A stretch of DNA of 64,000 nucleotides from Patiria miniata (GCF_015706575.1 NW_024037074.1:4154001-4218000); one strand, 5' to 3'; positions 37,556-49,619 are shown, counted from the stretch's first letter. Program-made: numbers and translations. The notes: generated by a model not told the origin, from the letters alone.

Positions 37556-38897
37556 TCTGGCTAATCTAGAAAGTGAAGGAAACAAGGACAGAGAGTATAA
37601 GAGACGCGTGGTTGTATCGCCATGTTAAGTGCACAAGTGTGAACCTTTAGCATACAATTGGGTCATTCGTTTCCCCCTCTCCTCCCCAAGATTAATATGG
37701 CTGTTGTGCAGTTTGTACTTATCATGAAATCGCTCAGATGCATTAAAAGTATGCACAACGCGTTTATCACGGTCGTTTTATACAGGTAAGTCATATTAAC
37801 GTACACCCGTGATAGATTATCGTTAATTATGAACCAATTTAATAACCAGGACATTTTTTACCCAAGCTACTGACATTATCATATCTTGCCACGTTAATCT
37901 AAAGCTAGCGTGTGGCTGGAAATACCCCTGCATATTTTTTTGCAAATCGTTCACTACAGCCCCCATAAATATATCGTATAGAATTAATGAAAGGGCTCGT
38001 GCTGAAGCGAGAGACTGACACACAATGGGGGTATTTCCAAGTAGCTGCAGGTACTGGTACAAAGTTGTACCTAATTCAAATGAGGACAATGGGAACCTAG
38101 ACTTTTGGCGCTGCATTGAGTGTGCCTGTTGAACCTTTTCAAACAAAATGTCTGCGGCTTTGGTTTACGTGCGCCTGGAAATCCACATGCACATTGTGTG
38201 CAAATCGCTCCGCTCATGTTGCAGCGTACGCTTAGGGTATACGCGGGGGTATTTCCAAGTAGTCAGGCACTGGTACAGAGTGGGACCTAATTCGAATGAG
38301 GACAATATGGGAACCTAGACATTGGCGCAGCTATTACATGTGCCTAGAAATCCCCTGCTTTTGTCTGGAACCCGATGTTCAAACAAATATCCGCGGCTGT
38401 GGTTACAATGGAGCTATAGAAACAACCTGGCCCAGTCATTGTACATTTCCGAGTAACCAGGTACTGGAAATACCCCTGCACATTTTATGCAAATCGCTCG
38501 CTACAGCCCCATACATATATCATATAGGAATGAACGCGCTCATGTTGCAGCGCACGCTTCATACATGTAGGTTACTATGGGGTATTTCCAAGTAGACAGG
38601 AATGGTACAAAGTGGGACCTTCTTCGAATGAAGACAGTTATGGGAATCTAGACATTGGCGCAGCTATTGGGCCGTGTACCTGGAAATCCCCTGTTTTTGT
38701 ATCGAGCCTGCGCAGACAAAACTTCAGCGTCTCTAATTATACATATCGAGGTATGGAAACATGCCCCAGACACTACAATTGAAACGGCGATAACATGTCA
38801 GAGACTCGATTTAATTTTAACAGCAATGTGACTCAACTTCCCTCGACTTGACACTTGTACCCTCATGGGTCAACTTATGGTGAATAACTTATTAAGA

Positions 38898-38969
38898 TCA
38901 ATGCATATTTGCGAAACTCAAGGCACATCCAACGACCATCAGGAGAACCAGGCACATGTAAAACTTCAT
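38898..38969 (-). pseudogene. Truncated signal-peptide exon, third tandem copy
   Basis: Same structure as the second copy: 20 intact signal-peptide codons, then the unit junction at 38910 and a TGA three codons later. There is no splice donor, so it cannot join to the downstream exons in the normal way. Confidence 0.7.
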
Positions 38970-40324
38970 TCTGGCTAATCTAGAAAGTGAAGGAAACAAG
39001 GACAGAGAGTATAAGAGACGCGTGGTTGTATCGCCATGTTAAGTGCACAAGTGTGAACCTTTAGCATACAATTGGGTCATTCGTTTCCCCCTCTCCTCCC
39101 CAAGATTAATATGGCTGTTGTGCAGTTTGTACTTATCATGAAATCGCTCAGATGCAGTAAAAGTATGCACAACGCGTATATCACGGTCGTTTTATACAGG
39201 TAAGTCATATTAACGTACACCCGTGATAGATTATCGTTACTTATGAACCAATTTAATAACCAGGACATTTTTTACCCAAGCTACTGACATTATCATATCT
39301 TGCCACGTTAATCTAAAGCTAGCGTGTGGCTGGAAATACCCCTGCATATTTTTTTGCAAATCGTTCACTACAGCCCCCATAAATATATCGTATAGAATTA
39401 ATGAAAGGGCTCGTGCTGAAGCGAGAGACTGACACACAATGGGGGTATTTCCAAGTAGCTGCAGGTACTGGTACAAAGTTGTACCTAATTCAAATGAGGA
39501 CAATGGGAACCTAGACTTTTGGCGCTGCATTGAATGTGCCTGTTGAACCTTTTCAAACAAAATGTCTGCGGCTTTGGTTTACGTGCGCCTGGAAATCCAC
39601 ATGCACATTGTGTGCAAATCGCTCCGCTCATGTTGCAGCGTACGCTTAGGGTATACGTGGGGGTATTTCCAAGTAGTCAGGCACTGGTACAGAGTGGGAC
39701 CTAATTCGAATGAGGACAATATGGGAACCTAGACATTGGCGCAGCTATTACATGTGCCTAGAAATCCCCTGCTTTTGTCTGGAACCCGATGTTCAAACAA
39801 ATATCCGCGGCTGTGGTTACAATGGAGCTATAGAAACAACCTGGCCCAGTCATTGTACATTTCCGAGTAACCAGGTACTGGAAATACCCCTGCACATTTT
39901 ATGCAAATCGCTCGCTACAGCCCCATACATATATCATATAGGAATGAACGCGCTCATGTTGCAGCGCACGCTTCATACATGTAGGTTACTATGGGGTATT
40001 TCCAAGTAGACAGGAATGGTACAAAGTGGGACCTTCTTCGAATGAAGACAGTTATGGGAATCTAGACATTGGCGCAGCTATTGGGCCGTGTACCTGGAAA
40101 TCCCCTGTTTTTGTCTCGAGCCTGCGCTGACAAAACTTCAGCGTCTCTAATTATACATATCGAGGTATGGAAACATGCCCCAGACACTACAATTGAAACG
40201 GCGATAACATGTCAGAGACTCGATTTAATTTTAACAGCAATGTGACTCAACTTCCCTCGACTCGACACTTGTACCCTCATGGGTCAACTTATGGTGAATA
40301 ACTTATTAAGATCAATGCATATTT

Positions 40325-40545
40325 GTTTATATGTACAATATTATATTGTTGTCTGTAAATAACAGTTAAAAAAAATACGACATTATGGTTGTTCATAATG
40401 TGTCAATGACACCGTTTGTTTACAGGTATATTTGGAAATTTCTCTGAAATTGTTACATAGTTTTATTAGGGTCACTGTGCCATGTAGTATGTACATGTAT
40501 ACTTAAGAACTTAAAGATCATTAATACTGAGGTTTGGCAATACAA
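40325..40545. other. Short spacer right of the tandem array
   Basis: AT-rich DNA between the end of tandem unit 3 and the repeat at 40546. No gene or repeat recognised. Confidence 0.4.
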
Positions 40546-40815
40546 CTTCAAGTTGATACCTGGGAAAAAGGTAAATTCGTGCAACTTTAGGGTAAAATTG
40601 TATCCATTTTGGATCTTTCATAAGGCCAAAAAAAATTAATTCTGCTTCCGATTACATGATATTTAAAAATATGGTAGGTAGGTAGGGAAACTTTTGTAGG
40701 CCGATTTGTTGGTGTACGATCATATGGAGGTGTTTCCCCGGGTATCAACTTCAAGTCATGGGCGTCGCGAGGGGGGGGGGTAAGGGGGGCACTTGCCCCC
40801 CCCCCCCCCTGGAAA

Positions 40816-40859
<44 letters not shown>

Positions 40860-41222
40860 AAGAAAAAAGAAAAAGAGGCGCGAAGACAAAGTGGTGTAAA
40901 TTTAATGAGTGGGGGGGGGGCAAAATGTCCCTGCACCCTCTAAAACTGAAATCGAGAATGTGTTGAGAAGTACAAGCATTTTTTGGCAAACAAAATTTTT
41001 GCCCACCTCTAGAAAAAATCCTGGCGACGCCCATGCTTCAAGTTGATACCTGGGGAAAAGGTAAATTCGTGCAACTTTAGGGTAAAATTGTATCCAATTC
41101 GGATCTTTCATAAGGCCCCCCAAAAAGTTATGCTTCCGATTACATGGTATTTAAAAATAGGGTAGGTAGGTAGGGAAATTTTTGTTTGCCGATTTTTTAG
41201 TGTACGATCATATGGAGGTGTC
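40546..41222. repeat. ~190 bp direct repeat flanking the hAT-like MITE
   Basis: The segment from acttcaagttgatacctggg through gtacgatcatatggaggtgt occurs at 40546-40730 and again at 41036-41220 with minor changes. Both copies share the ggtaggtaggtaggg motif. The hAT-like element was inserted at their junction. Confidence 0.85.
40757..41035. mobile_element. hAT-like MITE with 8 bp target duplication
   Basis: It begins CATGGGCGTCGC and ends GGCGACGCCCATG, flanked by CTTCAAGT on both sides (40749-40756 and 41036-41043). An 8 bp duplication is the hAT hallmark. The interior is poly-G/poly-C and poly-A. The element sits in the centre of a palindromic target, GGTATCAACTTCAAGTTGAT. Confidence 0.8.
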
Positions 41223-41466
41223 TGCGTGTAGTCAAGGGTAAAAGGTGGAAATTGATGGTTTGGGTGGTTTTTTTTTCTCATTTTCCTATACAAAAAAATT
41301 GGGCAGGGGTTGTCAGCACAATAGGGTATAGGTAGGGAAACCGTAAAAAGATCTATTATGTTTTTTGGCCTAATAGTCATATTTATCAATTCTAGATGCT
41401 TTAGAAATATTGCTTTTGTAAGTATAGCATCCCGAAAATGTACTTGCATAAAAAAGTAACACTTAC

Positions 41467-41595
41467 GATTTATGCAATTAGGCACCGTTCCCAAAAGACT
41501 TTCAGGTGTCCCTCCTTTATTTTCTAGGGCTTGACGAATAATCTGACAAGTTCGGTGCTTTGAACCACACGGTCTAGGCACGTGACTATTATTGT
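41467..41595 (-). other. Possible orphan exon or 5' UTR exon with strong donor
   Basis: On the minus strand, an open segment of about 40 codons containing a GSKHRTCQIIRQALE-like stretch ends at a good donor (AAATC then GTAAGT, 41466-41461). It lies upstream of the cysteine-rich peptide gene on the same strand, so it could be a non-coding first exon of that gene or an exon of an unrecognised one. The acceptor or start is unclear. Confidence 0.25.
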
Positions 41596-44500
41596 TATGT
41601 TCACATACAATTGAATTACACCATACACACAGACATGTTTACGTTACATACCCAGAGTGGACATAAAACCCGTTTGAAAAAAAACCTAGGGCCTACAATG
41701 TCCGAGGATTTGGGCATGTGGTGTGATGTGCTGCATACATCGTACTAGATGTGTACATGTTTATCCACATCCACGACGGTTCTCATCAAAGCCGGTTTGG
41801 CAAGAAATATATCGCATACTACATGTACACAGTATACTGGGCACGTGAGTGCAATAGCCGAGGCTTAACGTTTCGTGTGCGTTGGTAGAGGGGAACTGGT
41901 ATTTAACAAGTTGTCATTCAAACAAACATGCCCAACCGATCCTTGTACTTTTCATGTGAGGGCAATTCAACATTTTCTTGACTTATGTTAAAACTAGAAA
42001 AACGGCAAAGTGTCTGAGCACGCTGCTGCCATAACTTTTGTTGTAAAATAAAACTAATTTCATTAACAGTGCTGAGGTATGTAGACAATTATATCTAGAC
42101 AATCTTACTTACGCGATCAGGCGTCGACGATAATGGTTGGCTAATGTTCTCCGGTTAACAGTCAGCTGTTGCACCGCCACACATCAAGGCCTCGATGTTA
42201 CGATGAATTTGATCCAGATAGTGTGTGATCATACACCTAACGTGTTGACTGTGTTGACAGAGTTGTTGCGTGCGGCTAAATCCCCCCCGCACATTTTATG
42301 CAAATCGCTATACATCCCCATAAATAGATCGTATAGAAATAGCAAAACGGATATACATGTAGGTTGGTTACCGTATGGGGTATTTCCAAGCAGTGGTTTC
42401 GTGCCGTGTGCAAATTGCCATGCTAACCGACTTATATCTCACGATTGCGGACGTTATATGAATATCTCGCCTTTTTATAGCAGCAGTCGGGATTCTAGGC
42501 AGCCAATCAGCATTAGTGGGTTGCCGCCAAAATGCCAGGCCAATCCGTAGGCAGGAATACGTATTGATTGATGTGTGTGTCATTTTATGTCGCGGCTTCA
42601 AAAGACAAACATGAAAGTTTAGTTTGAAAATAATTTTCCCTCCTCCTCCCCTACAATCCTTCCTTTGTAATGTTGTGCAACTGGTTCGGTTGAGAAAGAG
42701 GTTGCGTTTTTTTGTGCCAAATAAGAAGTCGATCACCCAATCTTGTTTGGATATGGAATTAGCTAACTTCAATAGGATGGGACATTTCGCTTGTACATAT
42801 ACCTTTAAAGTTTCATGTGCTAGATGTAATTTTGTAATGTAACAATATAGCGCCGTGACGGCCCATTCCCTACCATACCTGGGAGTTTATCCTTATTGTA
42901 AACATAAATGTGTAACAAATAGCCCGTGACATCCCACACGGATTATACCGGCCGCATATTCCAGCGGTTGGAACAATTGATTGTAATTTCAGAGATGAAA
43001 CTTTTCCGATTTTAATCGGAAATCCGACTTTTTGAATTTTCCAACGAAATTTCCGATTTTCTTACAGTGTGTCCCACAAAATTTGATTTTGTAACGATTT
43101 TTTTCGCAAAATGTCATTTTATTTAAATCATAATTTCAAAGAAAAGTCGATGAAAAGTCGATGGAAATGCATGTTAAAATCATCGCGAACGTAGTTTTAA
43201 TCTCTTTCACCAGTCGTTATTGGAGTGTTTCAACGGTAGAAACACAGGGCATAACACTGATCGGAGCCTTCTCTGGCTGGACAAAAGGTTTACCCTGCGC
43301 AGCGTTTACTAAAAAAATGTTTATCAGAACTCGCCAACGGGGGCCCTTTGGGCTACAGGTACTTCCCCGCACTACGTACGCAAGACCCTTTTCATGTCAA
43401 AACAACAAAAAGCCACGTGCCAGACAGTGTCCAGGCAGTTGCCAGATAGTGAACTTGAAAGATAATTGACTGGCGGCTGTGGTTTGCGGCTATGAAGGGA
43501 GATGGCTGTGTCAAGTTACAGGAGTTTATAAATGTTTCAATGAGACTTGGCAGGAGGCCTGGTCGAAAGTTTGTTGACACGGCCTGGGTGAAGCCCTGGC
43601 TGCAAAGTTCATTGAACCAGCTTATTTGGCAATGGTTGAATGAGGATTAGATGGAAGGTGACCGTCATTGGCCCTCAATTTTTTTTTATTCAAAAAATTC
43701 GGTCACCTGATCGCAAACTGGAACTTGGTCACTCTGCGGAGATAATAAGAATGGGAATGCGCTTATCTTGTATCGGTTAATTGGCTCGACACATGATCGA
43801 GGGATGGACAGAGTGTTGGTATTGTGGAGATTGTTCGACCTTTTTTTATTATAAACCTCAATTCTTATTGTTACATGCATTTTTTAAACTCTCATTCCCA
43901 GCAAACATACCGCAATCGGCCCAATACTGGCTTGGTACAGGCTGGCAACGGCACACCGTAAAACGATGGCCGTTTCACGGCCAGGATCACGCCGATACTG
44001 GCTTTGTACCGTCAGCCGTTATGCTGCCAGTTCAATGTCATCGGTAACAGGCCGTACTGGTGTCACATGAAAATCCGACTCCTTTGAAAATCGGACCCCT
44101 ATTTCCCTATTATTGGTTGATCCCTCGCACGTGACAGGTCACCCTCCCGAAACGATTAAATAGCATAGTATCGTACTCACGCGTGCGCAGTACTACCAAT
44201 GAGTCCACATTTCATGGAGTCGGATATTCACGCTACACCGGACCGATTCAGGCAGAGTTATCAGGGGGCGGTCCTATAGGTCTATAATTGACATAAATGG
44301 CCCGCCCCTTATGCAAGTGCGCAACACAACAATGCAGCTATTGCTCTTGATCACCCACTTTTTACTACAACTAGATCAGCCTTGTCATATTAGACAGACT
44401 GTCAGCAAAGTTAGCAGATGCAAATTTCGGAGAAACTGTTCGTTGAAGGTGCACAGACACAACTCAGTGTAGATTCTGAGCAGGGACGAAGCGAGGCCGA

Positions 44501-44632
44501 GTCCATTCCGGCACGAATCCACAGTTCCAAGTCCATGCTCTGCAACGGATATCAATCCTTTCAATTCCCAAACTGTGCTGGACTATTGGATTGGACTTGC
44601 GATTTACATCATCGCGAAGACGCATAGGCCTA
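41596..44632. other. Intergenic, repeat fragments only
   Basis: Apart from the MITE copy at 42284-42392, there are imperfect repeats of a CCAATACTGGCTTGGTAC type at 43918-44060 and an inverted ATCCGACTCC pair at about 44072 and 44212. No gene is supported. Confidence 0.4.
42284..42392. mobile_element. Dispersed copy of the GGAAATACCCC-type MITE
   Basis: This segment shares gcacattttATGCAAATcgct, the CCCCATAAATA block and the terminal GGGGTATTTCCAAG with the elements in the 36-40 kb tandem array. It shows that the sequence is a dispersed family and not only part of the tandem unit. The left end is degenerate. Confidence 0.55.
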
Positions 44633-44877
44633 CACTCTAAACAGTCCTGGGTCAGACTTGACCAGGAAAAGGGCCATGTGGTGTCTGACCCTTTTTGGGG
44701 TCAAAAAAGAACACACAGGTCTGGGTCAAAATAACCATTTGATGCTACATGTCCGGGTCATTTTGACCCGAAAAGTGTCATTTTTGACCCGAAAAAGTGT
44801 CATTTTGGACCTGGAAAAGGGTCAGGCCCCACACGACCCTTTTCCAGATCAAGTCTGACCCGGGACTTTTTAGAGTG
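44633..44877. mobile_element. GGGTCA-rich palindromic MITE upstream of the transporter
   Basis: The inverted ends CACTCTAAAnAGTCCnGGGT and the matching ACTTTTTAGAGTG are flanked by TA. The body contains nine exact GGGTCA or TGACCC hexamers, including GGTCATTTTGACC (44756-44768). The element ends about 460 bp before the transporter ATG. Confidence 0.75.
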
Positions 44878-45336
44878 TATATTAACGAATCACAAACAAT
44901 TTCAAGGTTGTTTTTTTGTTCATGCAACGTTTGTCCAACAATGTTTGTAGCTGAAGATAAGTACTGAACAAAAGTCTCAAAATTGCACGGAGAACACTTT
45001 CACATACATATTGTTAACATACTATAACTTGTAGCGATTCAAGACGAAAGTGCGGATCACACGTTGCGCCCAACCCTAATAGGCTACCGGTACGTGTATT
45101 GTTACATACGAAGTGGACGGCAAAACCCATGACAAAGATTATATCCTCTAGCGTGTTTTACAACAACTTTTTTATGTAACTTACACTTGCAGCCACAAGA
45201 GTACAATCCTAAAAGCAGGTAATTTTAGTTGGGAATTTGGTCTTTTCCAAAAGCTCGTGTTCCATTAATGACACAAACGCTATACCTATATTTTCTTTCT
45301 TCATTTAGTTAAGGTCGGTATTTACAGAGCTCCGCC

Positions 45337-48134
45337 ATGGCAATGCTTCAGAGCTGCATTGACATTTGCAGCTCCTTCTTCAGAAGACGAGGGACTCTTA
45401 AGGAATCGAACTCAAGCCAGCTTAAGCGATGCCTTACTGCTGCCGACCTAACCTTCGTTGGCATAGGAGCAATGCTAGGCTCTGGGGTCTACATCCTTCC
45501 CGGAGAAATAGCCGGTGAGATGGCGGGACCGGCGGCTGTTCTGTCCTTTCTCATTGCCGGACTGGTAGCTTTGCTGAACGGCTTTTGCTTCCTAGAGTGT
45601 GCAGGACAGATACCGCAGACGGGAGCAGCCTACGTCTACGCATACGCGTCACTCGGAGAACTGGTCGCCTTCTTGGTCGGCTGGAATGCCATAGCAGCAC
45701 GAGTCATGTCCCTCGTGTATGTAGCGCAAGGATGGAGCGCCTATTTCGACGACGTTATCGGAGGCCACATACGAAATTTCACCATTGAATTTGTTCTCCA
45801 GGGCGAGGAATGGGACGCACCTCTTCTTACCAACTTTCCAGATTTCACAGCCGGTGTTGTGATACTTCTCGGAAGTATCCCTGTCGTGTGGGGTGTGGAC
45901 ATCTTTGTCACTGGCAACACTATCTTGGTGGTTCTGAACATGGTCGTTGTTGCTTTGGTTTTCGTGGTTTCCATGGTCTATGCAGACTTGTCACTGCTTA
46001 CAAAGCACGGGTTTTTCCCTTTTGGCTTCTCTGGTGTCATGAAAGGTGCAGTGGCAGCATCTGTAGGGTTCTGTGGATTTGAGGCGATCGCGCTCAGCTC
46101 TGAAGAAGCCCATAACCCCAGCAGAGGCCTTCCCATCGGCCTCATCAATGCCTTCGGGGTGTCATTCTCAGCTTTCATTGCTGCCACTCTGTCGCTCACC
46201 GTCTTAAGCGACTACAAAGATATCCAACCAAAAAGTTCGTTTGCGTCAGCTTTCGGAATGATCGGTGTTGACTGGTTGAGGTATATCGTATCCCTCGGTG
46301 CCATCAGCAGTATGACGGGAGGAATTTTGACTCACTCTTACTGTCTGTCTCGATTCGTCTACCCGATGTCACGTGATGGGCTGCTCCCTGCCCTGCTTGC
46401 CAAAACCAACGAGCGAACCAAGACCCCTATCTGGGCCACCATGTTTGGAACATCCCTGGCCGTCATTTTCAGTGTAGTGATGGACTTTGCGAGTGTGATT
46501 AATGTCATATCTCTCTTGTATTTGACGGAGTTTGCAGTAGTTTGTTCTGCTGTAGTCATTCTGCGCTACAGTCCCCGTGCACGGAGTGGCTATGTATCCA
46601 TGGACGGCAGAGATGAGGATACTGAAAACGGAACCAGCCGTGATGAGATGACCGAAATGAACCCACACGACCAGATGGTCACCGAATCGAATGCACTGAT
46701 CGACCCTCAAAGCAACGGAAGCGGCACCGTCACACACGGGATACTTGACTGCCTGGCAAATGCTCAATTCATCCCAAAGCCAATTTCTTTCATACTTCGG
46801 ACGATTAGACGCCACCCAAGGAGAACCGTGATTTCTTCACTTGGTTTACATGTGATGTTCGGGATCGTCTTGGTGGCGCTGTTGACCTACAAGATGGATG
46901 CATTTAAGCAGCTTGAGGGCGCTGTTGTATTCGGGATCATTGTGAGCGGCGGTGTTTCTGTCGTGGCATGCTGTCCTCTGTTGTTTGTACCTCAGTATGA
47001 TGCGGACATATCGTTTAAAGTAAGTACTTTATCGTTTAAAGTATGAGACTCCCATTTAATGTTTTTTTAACCCGTGCACAATGGAACATTTTGACCAATA
47101 TAGGCCTGTACCAATTTTCAAATGTTGCCCTACACATATGATTTTCCCTTTTGTTCACGACTCACGACACCAGAAAACACAGCCATACGGACCAAATCAA
47201 GGACATAAAATGACTAACGATTACTGCTTTCAACAGTCTGTTATACTGTTATAATACCAATCCAATTTTGGCAATTATCCCCCAGATTCCTTTGATGCCA
47301 TGGTTACCGCTAGTTGCCTTACTGTGTGACATCATTCTTATCTTTCAACTGGACGGCCTCGCCTTTGTCACAATTCTGATTTGGATGTGTTTCGGTAAGA
47401 AGGAATCGAAACATGTACTTCGCACTCTTGCTTAAAGGCGAACATTTATAATAATTGTTTACTGGAAAAACAAGGCATACTGCATGCAAACCAATGATCT
47501 CCATATACCAACGTGGAAAGCCAGTGCATTGGATGCAACACTGGAGAAGGAAATATCCCTCTGACTTTGCCGCTGGCTACCGCCGCAGTTCTGTCTGCAG
47601 GTCATCGCCCCCTTTAAACAAAATTGCAAATTAGTAGTAAAGTCAAGTCGGTGAAGAGCAAATATGGCACATCAGGCCGGCGTTTATTCCTGAGAATATT
47701 TCTATTACCCCTGGATGGGTTGCCGTCTCGTAAAACACATGTACACATTTAACGAGAAGGTCCGATGGTCATGAAACTTGGTGGGTAGTATATGTGGACC
47801 ACTTATGTTAGTATGTGGACCATCATTATGACGACATAGGTGAAATGACAGATGCTGCTGTGAGACTTCCTGTAGACTATGTTCTTCCCAGGTAATCGTG
47901 AAATTTCTTACTCCGCTTTTACCGAAAACTGCTGATGGGTGTTTGACGTCACAGCTTTGATATTGAACCACACGTTTCACGGGGCATACAACTATTTCAA
48001 ATGAGTGTTCGGATACCAAACAAAATTTTCTCTCTTTTTTTTTTCTCTTAGGACTGCTAATATATTTGCTTTACGGAATAAAACACAGCTTGGCAGCAAC
48101 GAAGTGTGAAGACAGCAATCTCAACGGCAATTGA
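45337..48134 (+). CDS. Cationic amino acid transporter family protein (SLC7A, CAT-type)
   Basis: A polytopic plasma-membrane transporter of the APC superfamily, predicted to move cationic amino acids. Exons are 45337-47019, 47286-47394 and 48052-48134, with GTAAGT and GTAAGA donors, phases 0 and 1, and the stop at 48132-48134; the product is about 624 residues, the usual CAT length. The first helix region has GIGAMLGSGVYILPG (42-56). GELVAFLVGWN (107-117) contains the glutamate needed for transport in mammalian CATs. SSEEAHNPSRGLP follows at about 254-266 and SRFVYPMSRDGLLP at about 338-351. An acidic loop at about 410-480 precedes the last helices, which exons 2 and 3 complete. The ATG context (gccATGG) is good. 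A cag at 45325-45327 suggests an upstream 5' UTR exon. The family resembles SLC7A4 and SLC7A1-3 equally by eye, so I give no symbol. The open frame running past 47019 is intron read-through. Confidence 0.93.
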
Positions 48135-48140
48135 GCAGTG

Positions 48141-48579
48141 GCTTTACCGGACCAGCGGTAGAACGTTTGACTTCTTGGGGGATCTGAAAGCATCATCACA
48201 ACATCACATGACACAACTGATTTCATTCCCTACTCGTGGTAATGCTACCCTGGACAAGATTTTCACCAATTTTCCTGTCCTGTTCAAGGAACCTGAGAGA
48301 CTCCCACCTCTGGGAGCTAATGATCATTGCTGTGTCCTCCTCTCGGCGGTCTGTGAACTCCCTCAACAAAAGAAGGGCGCAACAAGCTTTCGACCCTACG
48401 GAGATTCTTCTGTGCGTTCGTTTGGGCAGTGGATAGTCGACTACGACTGGAGCAGTGCACTCACTGACTCATGTACTGATTCAGTGGGAAACTTCTTGCC
48501 TACAGTTACAGATGCCTACAATTTCCATTTTCCACTGGTTTGTCATTGTTCTGGTTTGTTATTTGGCTTGTCGCTGTAG
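48141..48579 (+). mobile_element. LINE endonuclease-domain remnant in the transporter 3' region
   Basis: The frame contains SSQHHMTQLISFPTRGNATL and then ...KIFTN, PPLGANDH and later FGQWIVDYDW. This is the C-terminal part of a CR1/L2-type apurinic endonuclease domain (LTQxVxFPTRGxNxLDxixTN, PPxGxSDH) followed by the linker before the reverse transcriptase. It begins just after the transporter stop codon, so it probably forms part of that gene's 3' UTR or flank. Confidence 0.7.
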
Positions 48580-49200
48580 TCAGTTTTTTCTATTTGTGCT
48601 TTTGTTGGGTTATTGTAATGCTTGTTTGTTTGTTGCCTGCTTGTTTGTATTTTATCAATTTCTCTTTTTCTTTTTAAACTACTTGTATCTATAGGGATCG
48701 TAAATGTAAACTTCGGTGTGTGTGAATAATTGAATGCCTTGTATATCATGTCTGTTTGTTTGGTTCTCTCTTTTTAATCTAATTGTAACTGAAAGGACTT
48801 TTATGTAATGTAAAATGTGATGTGTGCAATGTTTATACATGTAATGCATGTCTGTTTGTTGTTGTTTAGTTGTTTGTTGGGTGTGTTTGCTCGTTTGATG
48901 TTGTGTTGTGTGTGGGGGGGGGTTAAGGGTTGTGTTTGTGTTGGTGATCTAAATGGTTTGTGTGAAACTTTTTACCTGTTTGTTTTTTTCAAAATCATCT
49001 GTTGTATGGAATGTAAATTTTCACCTTTGGTGTGTGAATTTTATGCTGTGTATCATGTCTGTTTGTTAGTTTCTCCCTTTTAAATGTTACTGTAACTGTG
49101 ACGATATGAACTTATAGCCTGATTTTGTAAATATTGTAATTGTCAGCATTTATGCTGTTGTGTACAATATATTTTGTTTTTAATAATAAACCAGAATAAA
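48580..49200. other. TG-rich region with tandem similarity and poly(A) signals
   Basis: Two related segments (about 48690-48790 and 48995-49095) share GTATATCATGTCTGTTTGTT-like and AATTGTAACTG blocks. Two AATAAA signals lie at about 49186-49199. The region may be the 3' UTR of the LINE remnant and/or serve the transporter transcript. Confidence 0.35.
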
Positions 49201-49359
49201 ATCACAACAATAAGCCTTTGTACTGATGACGTCACACTTTGTTTACGTGTGTGCTTTCCTATGGTGCTCAGTGGACCGTGGTCCCCCACTGGCTCCATAG
49301 GAAAGTGCACATGTATCAAAGTGCAACGTCTTCAGTAGGCCTACATAGGCTTATTCACA

Positions 49360-49619
49360 TACGGATTTGTGTGAATTGTTTTCGTTTTGCTGAAAGAACC
49401 CACGCCATTTTTGTGATCCGTGGACATAAGTTTAAAATGGTGGTTTTTAAAATGCCGTATAACTTGAAAAGCACATGAGTAATTTGAATGATTATTGTAC
49501 TAAAAGATCGTTTATAAATTGGGATCTCATCAGTCTAGATTTTGAAAGTGCTACATGCAGAACTTCACGAAAATAAATGTCCCGACATTTGGGTTTCTTT
49601 TTTTTTTTTACTCACCCTG
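49360..49619. mobile_element. Right half of a mariner-like MITE
   Basis: It shares TGTTTTCGTTTTGCTGAAAG, TGTGATCCGTGGACA, the AACTTGAAAAG and GAAAGTGCTACATGCAGAAC blocks and a terminal CTCACCCTG before TA (49620-49621) with the 57494-57934 element. The left half is missing. Confidence 0.65.

Larger units (their letters stand above)
36081..40324. repeat. Three near-identical ~1.41 kb tandem units
   Basis: Units lie at 36081-37495, 37496-38909 and 38910-40324, with periods of 1415 and 1414 bp and only scattered substitutions between them. Each unit carries the start of the signal-peptide exon, its 3' splice-like site and about 1.35 kb of 5' flanking DNA of the minus-strand cysteine-rich gene. 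The breakpoint falls inside the signal-peptide exon, so only the leftmost unit continues into a complete exon. Each unit also contains several copies of a short MITE with GGGGTATTTCCAAG ends. The near-identity points to a recent expansion. Confidence 0.92.

Noticed and set aside
36882..40009. Three conserved 99-residue plus-strand frames (36882, 38296, 39710)
   Set aside because: Their identity comes from the recent tandem triplication. They cross MITE sequence and show no domain, signal or splice support.
36081..40324. The tandem units as a CRISPR or satellite array
   Set aside because: Three 1.41 kb units without spacers in a eukaryotic genome; a segmental tandem duplication explains them.
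40800..40900. Lysine-, proline- and phenylalanine-rich frames
   Set aside because: Translation of poly-A and poly-G/C interior of the hAT-like MITE.
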